Origin: Isoperla grammatica
Lineage: Eukaryota > Arthropoda > Insecta > Plecoptera > Perlodidae
Assembly (NCBI GenBank): GCA_945910005.1
Contig: OX246743.1
Coordinates: forward strand, 45,834,361 to 45,898,360
Reading direction: 5' to 3'
Length of the DNA: 64,000 nt
The notes beneath the pieces were generated by a model. That model worked only from the letters and a program-made list of their open reading frames with translations. It was not told the DNA's origin and made no database searches. Below are positions 49,288-61,179 of the stretch, in pieces. How positions within the stretch are numbered: position 1 is the stretch's first letter; the number at the start of each line of letters is the position of its first letter. The position numbers were made by a program, and so were the translations under genes.

Positions 49288-51189
49288 AACTTTTGTTACG
49301 TATGCCAATGGATTCGTACGATATTGTACTATTTTTCCGTGACGAAAGAATTTCTGAAAGGTCTGTGGTTCTCTTGTTCTTTACCATCTACTTTTTATCC
49401 TGTGATATATTTTATATTTTTTCTGTTTATAAACTGCATTATTATAAACAAATATAAATTACGCTATCAATGCAATTTTATTGTTTGAAATAATGACAGA
49501 TAAACTTTTTAAATTGTTTTTTTTAATTATTTAATTGATATTATAAGCACAGGTAACTTCTTCGTTTTAAGTATTGTGCCTATGCGAAAAATAGATCGTT
49601 ACATATTTTTGTTATTGTTTTATGATTTGTTAACATGACAGCGACTGTCAGTGTGTGTTCATATTTAACCATGTGTCAGTTTTGACACGTCCGGATATAT
49701 TTTGTTTGTTTTAATCTGTGATTTGTAATTTTGGAAATGTTGGTGTTAAGCCAAGTGGAACACCTGCTGCCCCCCAAAGCCTTCCAAGAAACCGAGGTGA
49801 CAAGATTATTAATGATAGTCACCAAAATGTAATAAATATCTCTAGTAGTAGGCCCTGACTACGTCAAAGCATGAATGGGTTCATTTACAGGACTGATTCA
49901 GCCAAACACGAGAATCTTTGGGCAATGAGGGCAGAGAACTCCTAAAAATATTTCTAAAATATAAAGAAAATTGACTTTAAAGTGTCTACAATCTATATCA
50001 TATATTTTTTTCTGTATCGCTTGAGCAAAAATGAAAATCATAAACGTTTCGTTTTTTAATTCAAATAATTTATTTAATTGCATACAAACTTCATGATATT
50101 TAAATTAATTTATAAACATATGATCGGATGATCCTTCCTTCAGAAAATCGTTCAATAAATAATGTAATTATCCGCATTATCGATGTTGATGCTAGCTGTT
50201 ATGTCTGGTTGTTGTTCTTATCAAGTACATTGCGAGATACTTGTTATCTCATTTGTAAATAAATAAATCAGGTATCATTGTTGATTTGTTTGGGCATTAA
50301 TCAGAACTATATAGGTTTAAAAATGCATCTGTTGCATTTTTTTGCCCATATTACATAATGTATTTACAGACTATTTATTCCTGCTTCAGTCTTAGATACA
50401 GTCTTGCCAACCCGCGAAGAAACTATATTTTATTTTTATGCTTATCTTTTTTTTTTTACAATCGACCGACATTTTGTTTTGATTTTTTGTTCCAATTTCC
50501 ATATAAATTTACAAAAAACTGAACAACAATTGTTCCGCCCTTGCGTGATTTGTTAACCGACTAACTAAAACGAACCACGTCATCAATTAAAATAGAGTTT
50601 CAAATAAAAATAAAAGAACAACTTTTACTACACCACTTCATTGAGTGTAATAAATTCTTCGGCAGTATCAAAAAGAAGACAACCCAGCTTTAGTCTAAAT
50701 ATTGTGTCTCACACAAAAACTCTACCCTAGTTTTTCTTCATGTGCGTGCGTGCGTGCTGGTGGTGTCGACTTTTAGGGGTCATTACAATGAATGAAGTAC
50801 ATTCTGAGCTAATTTAGGTAGTTTTTAAATTAAGAGTATAAAAACCGCAACGTTTTCTATCGCAGGACACATACTAGGGCCCTCGCGAGGGGTAGCTTGT
50901 ATCCTACAACGGGTGTCCTATAAATTACAATGTACTTCATTATTAGGAGTTCTTAAATCTAGTCCGAAAAGTTTTCTTCCCTCACCTAAGTTCGTGTTAT
51001 ATTCCTTGGGGAGTTTTTACATGTAAATTATTGTCTTCGACATATTCCCACAGAAATCTATAATTTATTTATGTGCATCATTGCTTTGACGACTTCAAAA
51101 TCAACATTCAAATCAGTGTGTACTATTATCATATCGATGGATTTCAATGAACCCCAGAAGTTGGAAACATGTCCGAACCCCTAATCGAA

Positions 51190-52011
51190 CCGTGGACCTT
51201 TGCATCGGAAGCAGGAGTAACCCCACTGTACCAACAAGCCAGCGAAGTGAAGCACGTCTCACACCGTGGACCTCTGCGTCGGAAGCAGGAGTAACCCCAC
51301 AGAACCAACGAGGCAGCGAAGTGAAGCACGTCTCACACCGTGGACCCTCTGCGTCGGAAGCAGGAGTAACCCCACAGAACCAACGAGGCAGCGAAGTGAA
51401 GCACGTCTCACACCGTGGACCCTCTGCGTCGGAAGCAGGAGTAACCCCACAGAACCAACGAGGCAGCGAAGTGAAGCACGTCCCACACCGTGGACCTCTG
51501 CGTCGGAAGCAGGAGTAACCCCACAGAACCAACGAGGCAGCGAAGTGAAGCACGTCTCACACCGTGGACCCTCTGCGTCGGAAGCAGGAGTAACCCCACA
51601 GAACCAACAAGCCAGCGAAGTGAAGCACGTCCCACACCGTGGACCTTTGCGTCGGAAGCAGGAGTAACCCCACGGAACCAGCGAGCCAGTGAAGTGAAGC
51701 ACGTCCCACACCGTGGACCTTTGCGTCGGAAGCAGGAGTAACCCCACAGAACCAACAAGCCAGCGAAGTGAAGCACGTCCCACACCGTGGACCTCTGCGT
51801 CGGAAGCAGGAGTAACCCCACGGAACCAGCGAGCCAGTGAAGTGAAGCACGTCCCACACCGTGGACCTCTGCGTCGGAAGCAGGAGTAACCCCACAGAAC
51901 CAACAAGCCAGCGAAGTAAAGCACGTCCTACACCGTGGACCTTTGCATCGGAAGCAAGAGTAACCCCACGGAACCAGCGAGCCAGTGAAGTGAAGCACGT
52001 CCCACACACTG
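51190..52011 (+). repeat. Eleven-copy 73-75-bp minisatellite
   Basis: The motif GGAGTAACCCCAC recurs eleven times from 51217 to 51960 at intervals of 73-75 bp, mostly 74 or 75. Other unit landmarks are CACACCGTGGACC, GCGTCGGAAGCAGG and CAGCGAAGTGAAGCACGTC. Because many units are 75 bp and stop codons are rare, several frames on both strands stay open (up to 221 codons). These overlapping frames show no known domain, so I treat them as repeat artefacts. Confidence 0.95.
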
Positions 52012-52030
52012 ATAATCAGAGCCATCTCTG

Positions 52031-52138
52031 AGCTTTGTTGGAGCCAACTTCAAGCGGATTGATATCAGCTTTGTTGGAGCCAACTTCAAGCGGATTGATA
52101 TCAGCTTTGTTGGAGCCAACTTCAAGCGGATTGATATC
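52031..52138 (+). repeat. Three exact copies of a 36-bp repeat
   Basis: AGCTTTGTTGGAGCCAACTT plus CAAGCGGATTGATATC repeats at 52031, 52067 and 52103. Each unit contains the palindrome GTTGGAGCCAAC. It sits 20 bp after the 75-bp array and 55 bp before a MITE. Confidence 0.93.
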
Positions 52139-52193
52139 TCTCACTCAGTCACTATGCAAATACCCACTTTGGGCTGAGCTGACCGACTTATGT

Positions 52194-52333
52194 CCGGTAT
52201 TTCAATGTCCAGTTAAAATCTACTTTTCAGTTAAATTGTTTTCACCATGACAACGGCCAGTAGAAACACACCAAACTGGGCCTACCTGACAGTTAAATTT
52301 ACTTGGCACTTTAACTGGACATTGAAATACCGG
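52194..52333. mobile_element. 140-bp MITE with perfect 24-bp inverted ends
   Basis: CCGGTATTTCAATGTCCAGT followed by TAAA at the left (52194-52217) is exactly inverted at 52310-52333. A second CAGTTAAATT motif occurs inside on both sides. The right flank continues CCCTGAG, and the same GGCCCTGAG junction occurs at about 26936, so the true terminus may be GGGCCGGTATTTC with the left GGG eroded. The element lies between the 36-bp array and the MITE-derived array and has no coding capacity. Confidence 0.78.
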
Positions 52334-52849
52334 CCCTGAGAGGTTTAATTGCTGTCCCGGCCGACTTCATACGAAGATATTGAGCTGTGCTTCATAACCC
52401 CCCTCCTTACTGGTGCATGGCGTTACGCATTTTAGGGTTTTCGAAAACCATCTAAAGATATTTACATTTGGTAGAATTCCTATGCCTATACTGTGAGTTT
52501 TTACCAAGACTTCTATTTACGTCCCTGGAAATGTATATCTGAATCTCGTGAAACATTTAAAATAATATCATCGCATAAAACTAGACGAAATATCGCAATT
52601 ATTTTGTTAATTATACAATATATACAATGTTGTAAATATCTAAGAAAATCCATTTCCTGAACATTTCCAGAAAGTAGAGAGAAATATTTCCAATAACGGC
52701 TAAAATACTCCGTCAAATAACTGAGAAAACAGAACGATTGAAATATTCGTGAATTTCTTCAAGAAAATTAATGATATGGATAATTTCAAAACAGCTCAGG
52801 AGACAATATTTTAAACACACTTCCTCTGAAATCAAGCGTCCAGCAGCAT

Positions 52850-53688
52850 CAAGCTTAACTACGCATTGTCATCACATAGACGAGGATTCGTGGCCAACCA
52901 GCGAGCTCCAATTACAAACACCGACCTCTGATTGGATGAATCACATAGACGAGTGATTCGTGGCCAACCAGCGAGCTCCAATCACAAACAACGACCTCTG
53001 ATTGGATGAATCACATAGACGAGTGATTCGTGGCCAACCAGCGAGCTCCAATCACAAACAACGACCTCTGATTGGACGTATCACATAGACGAGGATTCGT
53101 GGCCAACCAGCGAGCTCCAATTACAAACACCGACCTCTGATTGGACGAATCACATAGACGAGGATTCGTGGCCAACCAGCGAGCTGCAATTACAAACACC
53201 GACCTCTGATTGGACGAATCACATAGACGAGTGATTCGTGGCCAACCAGCGAGCTCCAATCACAAACACCGACCTCTGATTGGACGAATCACATATAGAC
53301 GAGTGATTCGTGGCCAACCAGCGAGCTCCAATCACAAACACCGACCTCTGATTGGACGAATCACATATAGACGAGTGATTCGTGGCCAACCAGCGAGCTC
53401 CAATCACAAACACCGACCTCTGATTGGATGAATCACATAGACGAGTGATTCGTGGCCAACCAGCGAGCTCCAATCACAAACAACGACCTCTGATTGGACG
53501 AATCATTTAGACGAGTGATTCGTGGCCAACCAGCGAGCTCCAATCACAAACACCGACCTCTGATTGGATGAATCACATAGACGAGTGATTCGTGGCCAAC
53601 CAGCGAGCTCCAATCACAAACACCGACCTCTGATTGGACGAATCAGCCGTCTACAACGAACGCATCAGTAAGGTTGTGTCGAGACAAG
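52850..53688 (+). repeat. Eleven-copy ~70-bp tandem array formed from the interior of the foldback MITE
   Basis: Units of 68-72 bp containing GGCCAACCAGCGAGCTCCAA and CGACCTCTGATTGGA repeat eleven times, the motif recurring from 52892 to 53594. Each unit is one hairpin: GATTCGT near the start pairs with ACGAATC at the end. The array begins after CTTAACTACGCATTGTCATC, a diverged left terminus. It finishes in CGCATCAGTAAGGTTGTGTC and GACAAG, which match the right terminus of the MITE at 7978-8125. The array is thus still bracketed by the MITE ends. Open frames in it (53011-53473 minus, 53210-53431 plus) are repeat artefacts. Confidence 0.88.
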
Positions 53689-54061
53689 TATAAACGGCTC
53701 CCTTGCAGAATCCGCAGGAACCACAGCCCTGGCCATCTGCTATTTAACCTACTCACCTATGGTTGGCTGTATTTAGACTACTATACGACTTCACGAGGTT
53801 TCTGTGTTTGTTTCAAAGCTACTTCCGGATCTGTGTTTACTTCACCGCCTTCCGTTGTGTCGTGCGAGGGCGGGGTGGGGGAGGAAGGAAGGCTGTGTAT
53901 GTCTGCCTCCTTGCTGACAGGTTGACATTTACAACAATACACTCAAGACTAGAGATTATTAATTACATTACTGTCTGTGTTGTAGCGACTTGGTTCGCGA
54001 GTAACTCTCGTTCTCATCCACGCGAATGAGGCGAGCGAATAGTTTCTGGGGGGGGGGGGGG

Positions 54062-54125
54062 TTGGCAATCGGGACGCCGGGACAATGTGTATAAAAAATC
54101 GGGACTGTCCCGGATACTCCGGGTA
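54062..54125 (+). mobile_element. Possible transposon end fragment
   Basis: TTGGCAATCGGGACGCCGGG, AAAAAATCGGGACTGTCCCG and GATACTCCGGGTA form a cluster of short inverted GGGAC/GTCCC motifs. They resemble the subterminal regions of DNA transposons with TTGGCAA-type starts. The fragment follows a G14 run, and no matching other end was seen. Confidence 0.3.
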
Positions 54126-55067
54126 GTGATAGTCATGTCAGGGTAATAAGTTAGGATGTATACATGGTTCAGTTTAAAAATATATAGAATTTGATAGATG
54201 TTGCAGGTTTGTCATTAAAGAAATATATATTTATATATTTTCACACACTCCTCTCGTTTCGTCTAAATGCATCTATCGCTATGAGTGACGTCACGTACAC
54301 AGCTGAGTGACGCAACGACTGCGTGCGACGAACACGGCCTTGCCTAGCCCGTTTCTCGCGTGCTGGCTCGAGTACATCTGATCTACCAAACGTTGAGCTC
54401 CGCGGGAGGGCCTCCTAGGTTAATTGGATATACGTCATAATTAAATAGGTGAGGCGCTCCAACACCTTATTAGCGTATTCATGATACCGACAGCCTGCAC
54501 AGGCACACAATGATAGGGCCCACGCTAACACGTGTCGGACACACCTCTCTATATTGTATTGTACACAATTAGCTTGCAGTCTTAGAAATAAGTTTGTTTT
54601 TAGAGTGTTTTTGGGTTAATCTTAATATCCTGATACTATTTAATACCAAATTGTGTTGTTAGGTTTAGTTTCGTTTTAGTTAGATTTATAAGTTCAATCA
54701 GCCTTGAGAACCACAGTAGATGAATGAAGTCGGTCGACCATAAAAAGAAGGTTTACAGAAATCTCGAAAACATTCGACTACGGAAGTCGAAGTGCGGTCA
54801 ATTACAGAGAAACTGAAATGTTACAATGGTAAGGGTGAATGTTTGTTTTCGAGATGTCATTTGAGTGGGGTGGAAAGAGCATGGGCCGAGAGGGAACAAC
54901 ACATGGAGGCTCCATTCATCCACTATGTTTCTCAACGCTGATTCGTAGTTAGTATATGGTGTTTTACACGACGTACTCGGCAGCTGTACGTCATACGTCC
55001 GCCGTATCAGATCCATTGAACATTGTCGAGGTTTTAATCATAGTTATAGAAACCTCTGGTGGAGAAT

Positions 55068-55575
55068 CAGGGGCGGATTTAAGAAAACGGGCCCGGTCGG
55101 CATTGATGATTGTAGTAATTACGTGTAGATGAGGTAGCGCGGAATAGCAGGGGTCTGGGGCGAAGCCCCAGCCGCTGGAAACAATTTCGATAAGGACGAA
55201 CATATTTTTGGTACTGCAATAAGTTGGATGGCCTAAACGCGTAAAGCTAATTTGTATAAAAAGAGCCCTATCCGTGGGAAACTTTTCCCCAAAAAATAAC
55301 GAATTATTATTGTCCCCATTTTTGCTTGCAGTAGCTACTGATGTGATTAAACCGACGCAAGTTTTAGTAGTAGTTTGGTTTTCAAAATAAACATTAAGTT
55401 CTACTTGAGAAATGTTCGTGACATCACTACACGATTCGGACACATGGTCTTGTTGCACTCCGGGGAGACCAGAACAGAGATTATTAATATCAATCGACGT
55501 TTCATCGCGTTTACTTACTTCACCAACACATGCTGATTGAATTGCACTCGAACATACCTTCCTCTCAGCAAACAA
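55068..55575 (-). pseudogene. Residual open frame inside the hAT element (possible transposase N-terminal remnant)
   Basis: An open frame starts at ATG 55575 on the minus strand and stays open through the left end of the element into flanking DNA. About 169 codons lie inside the transposon. The product is Ser/Thr-rich and contains DINNLCSGLPGVQQDH and FFGEKFPTDRALF. I do not recognise a domain: there is no BED or TTF-type zinc finger and no catalytic block. The position is consistent with the poorly conserved N-terminal region of a hAT transposase whose remainder was lost in the internal deletion. It may equally be a chance open frame. Confidence 0.35.
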
Positions 55576-56252
55576 TGCTAATTTTGTTTGTTTAGGGTCA
55601 CTGCCCTCACTTCGTTAAAAGAGAACGTTTCCTATCTTTACATTTTTGACAGCCTGGTTTTGTTTGTATTTGTCTTTCTCGCTCATTTCTAAACATACCT
55701 GAACCTAGCAGTGGCACAATTTCAATACCACATAACAATTCAAACTAACAAACAAAAGTAATAAAACGAAAACTGTCCCACAGAATAACGCTCACACACA
55801 CGCACACGCTGAAGCACAATATTATGCAAGAACTACTTGACTTCCGTCACTTGCCAAACTTATAATACAACGTGTTTAGGGTTTAATAAGACACAACAAT
55901 TGACACCCCCACCCGACCCCCCATTGGCCACCTACATAACTGATTTTCCTCTAACATCCGCTTTTATGTTTACAAAGCGTTGTTTCTCAGAACGGCCTGA
56001 AAACATCCTGTCCCGCTGTCCCTACCCTTATCTTCTAACAACCTGTTGTTATTGTGAAAGGCCCAAACTAAACTCTTTTTATGTCAATTGTAGCTTCGTT
56101 TCCCTTTCATGGAAAATTTCAACAAATAGCGGCTGAGTAGACGACAACTACATAAAGTTATGATTATCAGCAAAAGAGGTCTTGGGGGGCCCCGACCGGG
56201 TCGGGGCCCGGTCGGCATTCGCCGACCTCGCCACCCGTTAAATCCGCCCCTG
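55068..56252. mobile_element. hAT-superfamily element, 1185 bp, non-autonomous, with perfect 8-bp target duplication
   Basis: The element begins CAGGGGCGGATTTAA and ends with its exact inverted copy, TTAAATCCGCCCCTG. It is flanked on both sides by TGGAGAAT (55060-55067 and 56253-56260), the 8-bp target duplication expected of hAT transposons. GC-rich subterminal sequences such as GGGCCCGGTCGGCATT appear just inside both ends. A subterminal palindrome CTGGGGCGAAGCCCCAG lies near 55157. There is no room for a full hAT transposase with its C-terminal dimerisation domain, so this is an internally deleted derivative that would need a transposase in trans. The perfect terminal repeats and duplication indicate a recent insertion. 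Confidence 0.93.
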
Positions 56253-58818
56253 TGGAGAATGAATGAAGTTTTCCAATGTGCTGCGCTCAGTGCGCATTGG
56301 TGAGTCTATTCTATTGTTGTGCGTTGTTGTTTTAATTGTTAAAGGCGCAGTCGGAGCGGTCCAGTGTATGGTTTAATGCGCTCAACAAGATCGCATAAAG
56401 TGTTTACTTTTGGTGAGACAGGTTTGAGGTGAGCCGCTTCAATTATTTGAATATTGGAGGCGAATTTCTATTTTATCACGACTAAAAGTCATGTAACCGA
56501 ATCACATCATTTATTCCTTCATAGTCAATTTTTTGTCTATTCTTCTCTCTTATTCACAGAATTGTTTTCGAGCGAATTGATACAATAATAATCCTTCTCT
56601 TTCTATTACAACTCAATTGAAATGTATTCAATTTATTCAACAGAAGATAAATAAATCTGATCGCACCCTTTGTCATCGGTTCACTTTATCACGGCTGTAT
56701 TTCAAAATCTAATTTTTCATTTGAATACATTTCTCCGTTCATCTCACAGAACCGAAAGGGATAGAACGCATCATAAATCAAGCAACACCCAATGTGGACT
56801 AGATAGATATTGCTTTAACTTTTACGATAGGCCCATAAGACTCTAACCGCGATGGCTTCTGTGTCGAAGATATTCATCAAAAGTGATGGCTTCACGTTTG
56901 ACGGTTGTGGTTCACAAAAATATTATGGTCCTCCTTAAACAATAGTGACTACATGCAACTAGTGCATCGTTTACCTTCATGACCCGTTATTTACGAGTCC
57001 TCCTTCGTATCAGTTCGTTAATTGATTCGAGAAACATTAAATACTACATCGTATTACCATAGGTGGATCAAACTGGGTCTACGCTTAGCACAGATACGAG
57101 AAGTCGATTGAATACTGAAGAGTGAATACCATACATGAGTGATCGTATTATCATCAGCAACATCGTTAACAAAATAAAGTTACCTCACTCATGCTTGAGA
57201 AATACTACAATATCAGCAACTTATTGTCTACATATCAAGTTCCTATACCATCTACTTAAAACAAGCGCAACAGGGATAACTTTACACCCTTGGATTGGCT
57301 GTACCCATGGAAATCTCTAGCACAGCGGGAGTAACTGATATCTGTTGATTTTCGTTGAAATAGTGTGCATGAGGGGGTAGATAAGGATCTCAGGTCGGTA
57401 TGGGATCCTCGCAACACTTACCCTCATCATTGTGAAGATCATAACACAATATTCAATATTTGAAAACAAAGTCTCCAAATGGAAACAGCGACTTTCACGT
57501 ATATGTTGGTTGACATTCACTTTCCTCGCCTCACCTTTAGCCTTACCCCGGTACAATTACAATATCCATTACGCATAGACACTCGTCTGTCCAATCAGCG
57601 CTTGTGGTAGTTTTCTTGTTCGACACAGCTCATGTTTAGCTGCCCTAGAAATTTGCATACCATGTTTGGAAGAAATTAATTAATACCGCGTTTTCTCCTA
57701 GACGTACTGTGATGGAAGCCGAGACCACCGCTAGGTTTGTGATGCTTAATATGGACAGATGACCGACCAAGGAAAGTCTAGGTAGTCAGGTACTTAACGC
57801 CCAAACTATTTCAAACGTGCAATTTCATGTTTGTAGCATTGACCACCGAGGTCGTAGATTATAGGTTGAGTTAATTTAGTGGTTGGATGATACTTTGGAT
57901 GTGTCTCTCTTACTGTGGCGAAGTGACGTAACGGAACCTTTAAGGCTGCTCAGGACTGTATTTCAAAACATTTATCTTGTGTAAATACACTAGTATGTTG
58001 GCTAAGTGTATGTACTATCTAAATCTTTACGGGTAATTTTTTTTCCTGAGAATATTTATATTTTCGCCAACCAATATCCAAGTTTTCATCAAAGGCTAAT
58101 GTAAAACATTCTAATCTGCAAGTACTCATTAAACAACTTCTGAAAACTGTAGTGGCACATGTACTGCGACTATCGTCATGCATTACTATATCGCTTTATA
58201 GTCAGTAACATTAATGGGTAAGTTATAGACACTGACCAGAGCTTCATGGTCTTTTACCATGTCCTGTAGTTACGTTTTTGTCATATTTTTGTATTGTATA
58301 TTATCACTTCTATAGAAGAAATTACTAGCAATAAATTATAACGTAACTATTCTATTAAATTTCAATACAAGTATCCCGAAAATAACATTATAAAGTCATC
58401 ATTATGAACACATAACGACAATCTCCTGCATGATTGCTCAATCGAAGCGCTGTTATGTCTTTAGCCCCCCTAACGACTTGGTTTCACGTCCCGCCCCCAT
58501 GATTACAGGCCAGAAAGAGAAGGTGTAATTTGTATTAAAACACAGTTTGTCCAGTGTAGAATTACTTGTAAACGATATCGTAAATGTGAGGTTTGGACGT
58601 GAGACGAGTGGGACGTGGCTCCCGTCGCTAATTGTCACGTGGGCTTATCTCGTACTCGTCTCGGACATCGCGAGACTTTCGGGGAATTCCTTAAATTATA
58701 ATAACCACCGGCGACAAATTATAGTTTGATGTTACGTGGGTTGTCGAGGGGCTTGGCTGGTAGTTAGCGTTCACACTTTCAGCTGCTCACTTCACACACA
58801 TGGCTGCGACGCTGTTGT

Positions 58819-58880
58819 GGGGGGGGGGGGGGCTGTCGATTTGCTGACTATATATCTAGCGCCTTCCCCCCCCCCCCCCC
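58819..58880 (+). repeat. Paired G14 and C15 tracts 33 bp apart
   Basis: G14 at 58819-58832 and C15 at 58866-58880 are complementary and separated by CTGTCGATTTGCTGACTATA and a few more bases. They could therefore form a long all-G:C hairpin, or a triplex, in single-stranded DNA. Confidence 0.85.
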
Positions 58881-60596
58881 TCCATAAATATATTTTTCTT
58901 ATACATGTTTTAATAAAATGATATTGATAATTTGCAAAGAAACAAGCAGTCGTTTGCGTTGAGCGATGAAATAAATGCGATCTTTCACCTCAACAAGGAC
59001 ATTACTTCCGTGCTTGTGTCAAGGTTAAATCAAGGCGAAGGTCAAGGGCAAGGTTGCCATTCTGTCCCGCCCAAAGTCTGCGCAAGACAATGGGACCTGC
59101 CATGATGTCACGTGACAGAAGGTTCGCAACCCGGGGCGCGTGGGCCAGGGGCGACGTAAGGTTAATTATCACGCAATAAATCTCCCCGTCTTGTTAGGCT
59201 CCAAACACATCTTGAAAAGTTCGTTCGTTGTTCGTTCCTATCTTTGAATTAATGACATTCAATATCAACATTAATAATGTGAGGCTAGAATGCTAGATGG
59301 TAGGTATTATCACGATGTACAGATATTTTCAAATTGAGGTGTATTTACAATTTGATGCTATTGAAATTATATTTTTACATAAAACCAGCAATCTTGCAAT
59401 GCATGCACGGATAGTTCATTGAGATAAAAATATAAAGAACGCAATATTTTCCAGGAGCCATGTCCCAAAAATGAAAATACTTTGATATTAACAGAACAAT
59501 ATAACATATTACACATTAGACTAAAATGCTCATAATTGGCATTCGTCTCGATTAGCCTCGTTGCAAAAATATGGGACGTAAAACCCCAAATATCATGTGA
59601 TTGTCATCATTTATTCAATCAACCACTGATTCAAGAGGGCCAGAATATCACAGCCTTCTGAATTATGTAGGAAACACCGGCTGCGTTTAGGCCCGGCGCC
59701 TCCACCATGGCAACAAGTGGCCGCCCAGGGCGAGGGATATTCCGAGGGGGGTCCTACAGTCGGGGAGTAATCGGGTTTTATTCGTTACCAATGACAAATT
59801 ATCTATTTGCGTATTTACTGTCTACAACCTATTCAGTTATAAATTGATTTACAAAGGAAGACAATAAATAAAACTATGTTATACTTAACAATGGAGCAAT
59901 ACGCAAAACATTAATGAGAATAACAAAAGCAAAAGTTAACACAATAACAAAACAAACAGGAACAATAAATATTGATTTGAAAAATTTAAATAACATTTTT
60001 TTGACGTTGGTGTCCTTGAATCGGAGAACAAAAAATTGGCTATTGTTATACATTTTACTATCTTGTTTTATTGGATGTGATCTTGAATTAATTTAGGCCA
60101 GCTACACAAATTGAACATAACGACAATAATACAATTTAAACAATAATGTGTTCCATATTGTGTGATGTATGTGATTTATAGATCTAATCACAGCTTCTAT
60201 GAAATGTCTTGACATTTCTTATTACTTCGCTACTTACTTCTATTTGAGAGCCTAATCTAAAAAAATACAAACAGAGACCGAAGAATAAAAAATACGCAAC
60301 TGAGCTTATTGAATTCTTGTTCACACCGTTATGAATTATCATTGGTATCCTCTGGCTCTAATTAATTAACAATATGACGCAAGGTAAGGAATTCAATAGG
60401 AATAATTATTGTGGATAATTTAATAGCAACTAATTGATAGAATCGTGTCCGGTTCGTTTGAAACAATACACCTCTAAGCGTGGATAATGTGAGACTAATT
60501 AATATAATAGAATGCGTGACATTTGAATTGGATTCAAATAATAATCGGACCATAAGAGATAATATGCCTGAGGCAAGGAAATATTCTCATACCACC

Positions 60597-60612
60597 AGTG
60601 GCGTAGCTAGGT
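60597..60612 (+). mobile_element. Orphan transposon terminus (hAT-type)
   Basis: CAGTGGCGTAGCTAGG is a typical start of hAT-family elements, from memory. The inverse end CCTAGCTACGCCACTG was not found downstream in the window, so this is either a truncated copy or a chance match. Confidence 0.35.
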
Positions 60613-61179
60613 TGGAGTAGTCTTATAGGTTGGTGGAGGGAATTATTGTGCACATAACGTATATGAACGTCAAGTCCATATAAGGAAAAACGTTTCTAGC
60701 AGAAAACGTCATACTTCTCACAGTTTGTATGCCCAGACCATTCGGTCAAAGTGTAATGTTGAGCAGTAATCAATCATACTTGCTCTTCTCCCGTACAAGT
60801 TAGGCTATGTTGCGTCTTCGTTTTTCGTTTCATAATCTTCCAGAATATGCATAACTTTCACTAACTTATTTTGTATGTTATCGATAGTTCAAGGTATAAA
60901 TAATTCAGTCAATTCCATATTATCATTCAGATATAAAGTCACTTATAATTCAATGACTGTAGGCCTACTAAAATAGTATAGATGGTATTGTATATTACCT
61001 ACCTTGACTCTTGCTTCTTATGTCCTATTCTCTCCCTCTACCATGTGCAATGGTTTTGACACAAGTTTCTCTAATCTTTATATCATTATTTTAATGATTA
61101 TTCATACCGAGCAGTTAATTGATGTACACTGATGAAAGCACAGTTATCTCTGTGTTCACGTGGCATGTAGCAAGCATGT

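Noticed and set aside
48945..49308. Minus-strand frames containing PPGIEPGTFC and similar
   Set aside because: This is the antisense reading of the tRNA-Val gene and its flank, a well-known source of false proteins.
51113..52025. Overlapping frames of 120-221 codons on both strands
   Set aside because: They are readings of the 75-bp minisatellite. Mutually overlapping frames on both strands cannot all be genes and none matches a family.
52850..53650. CRISPR-like palindromic repeats with constant period
   Set aside because: The whole period is conserved and derived from a MITE. There are no variable spacers.
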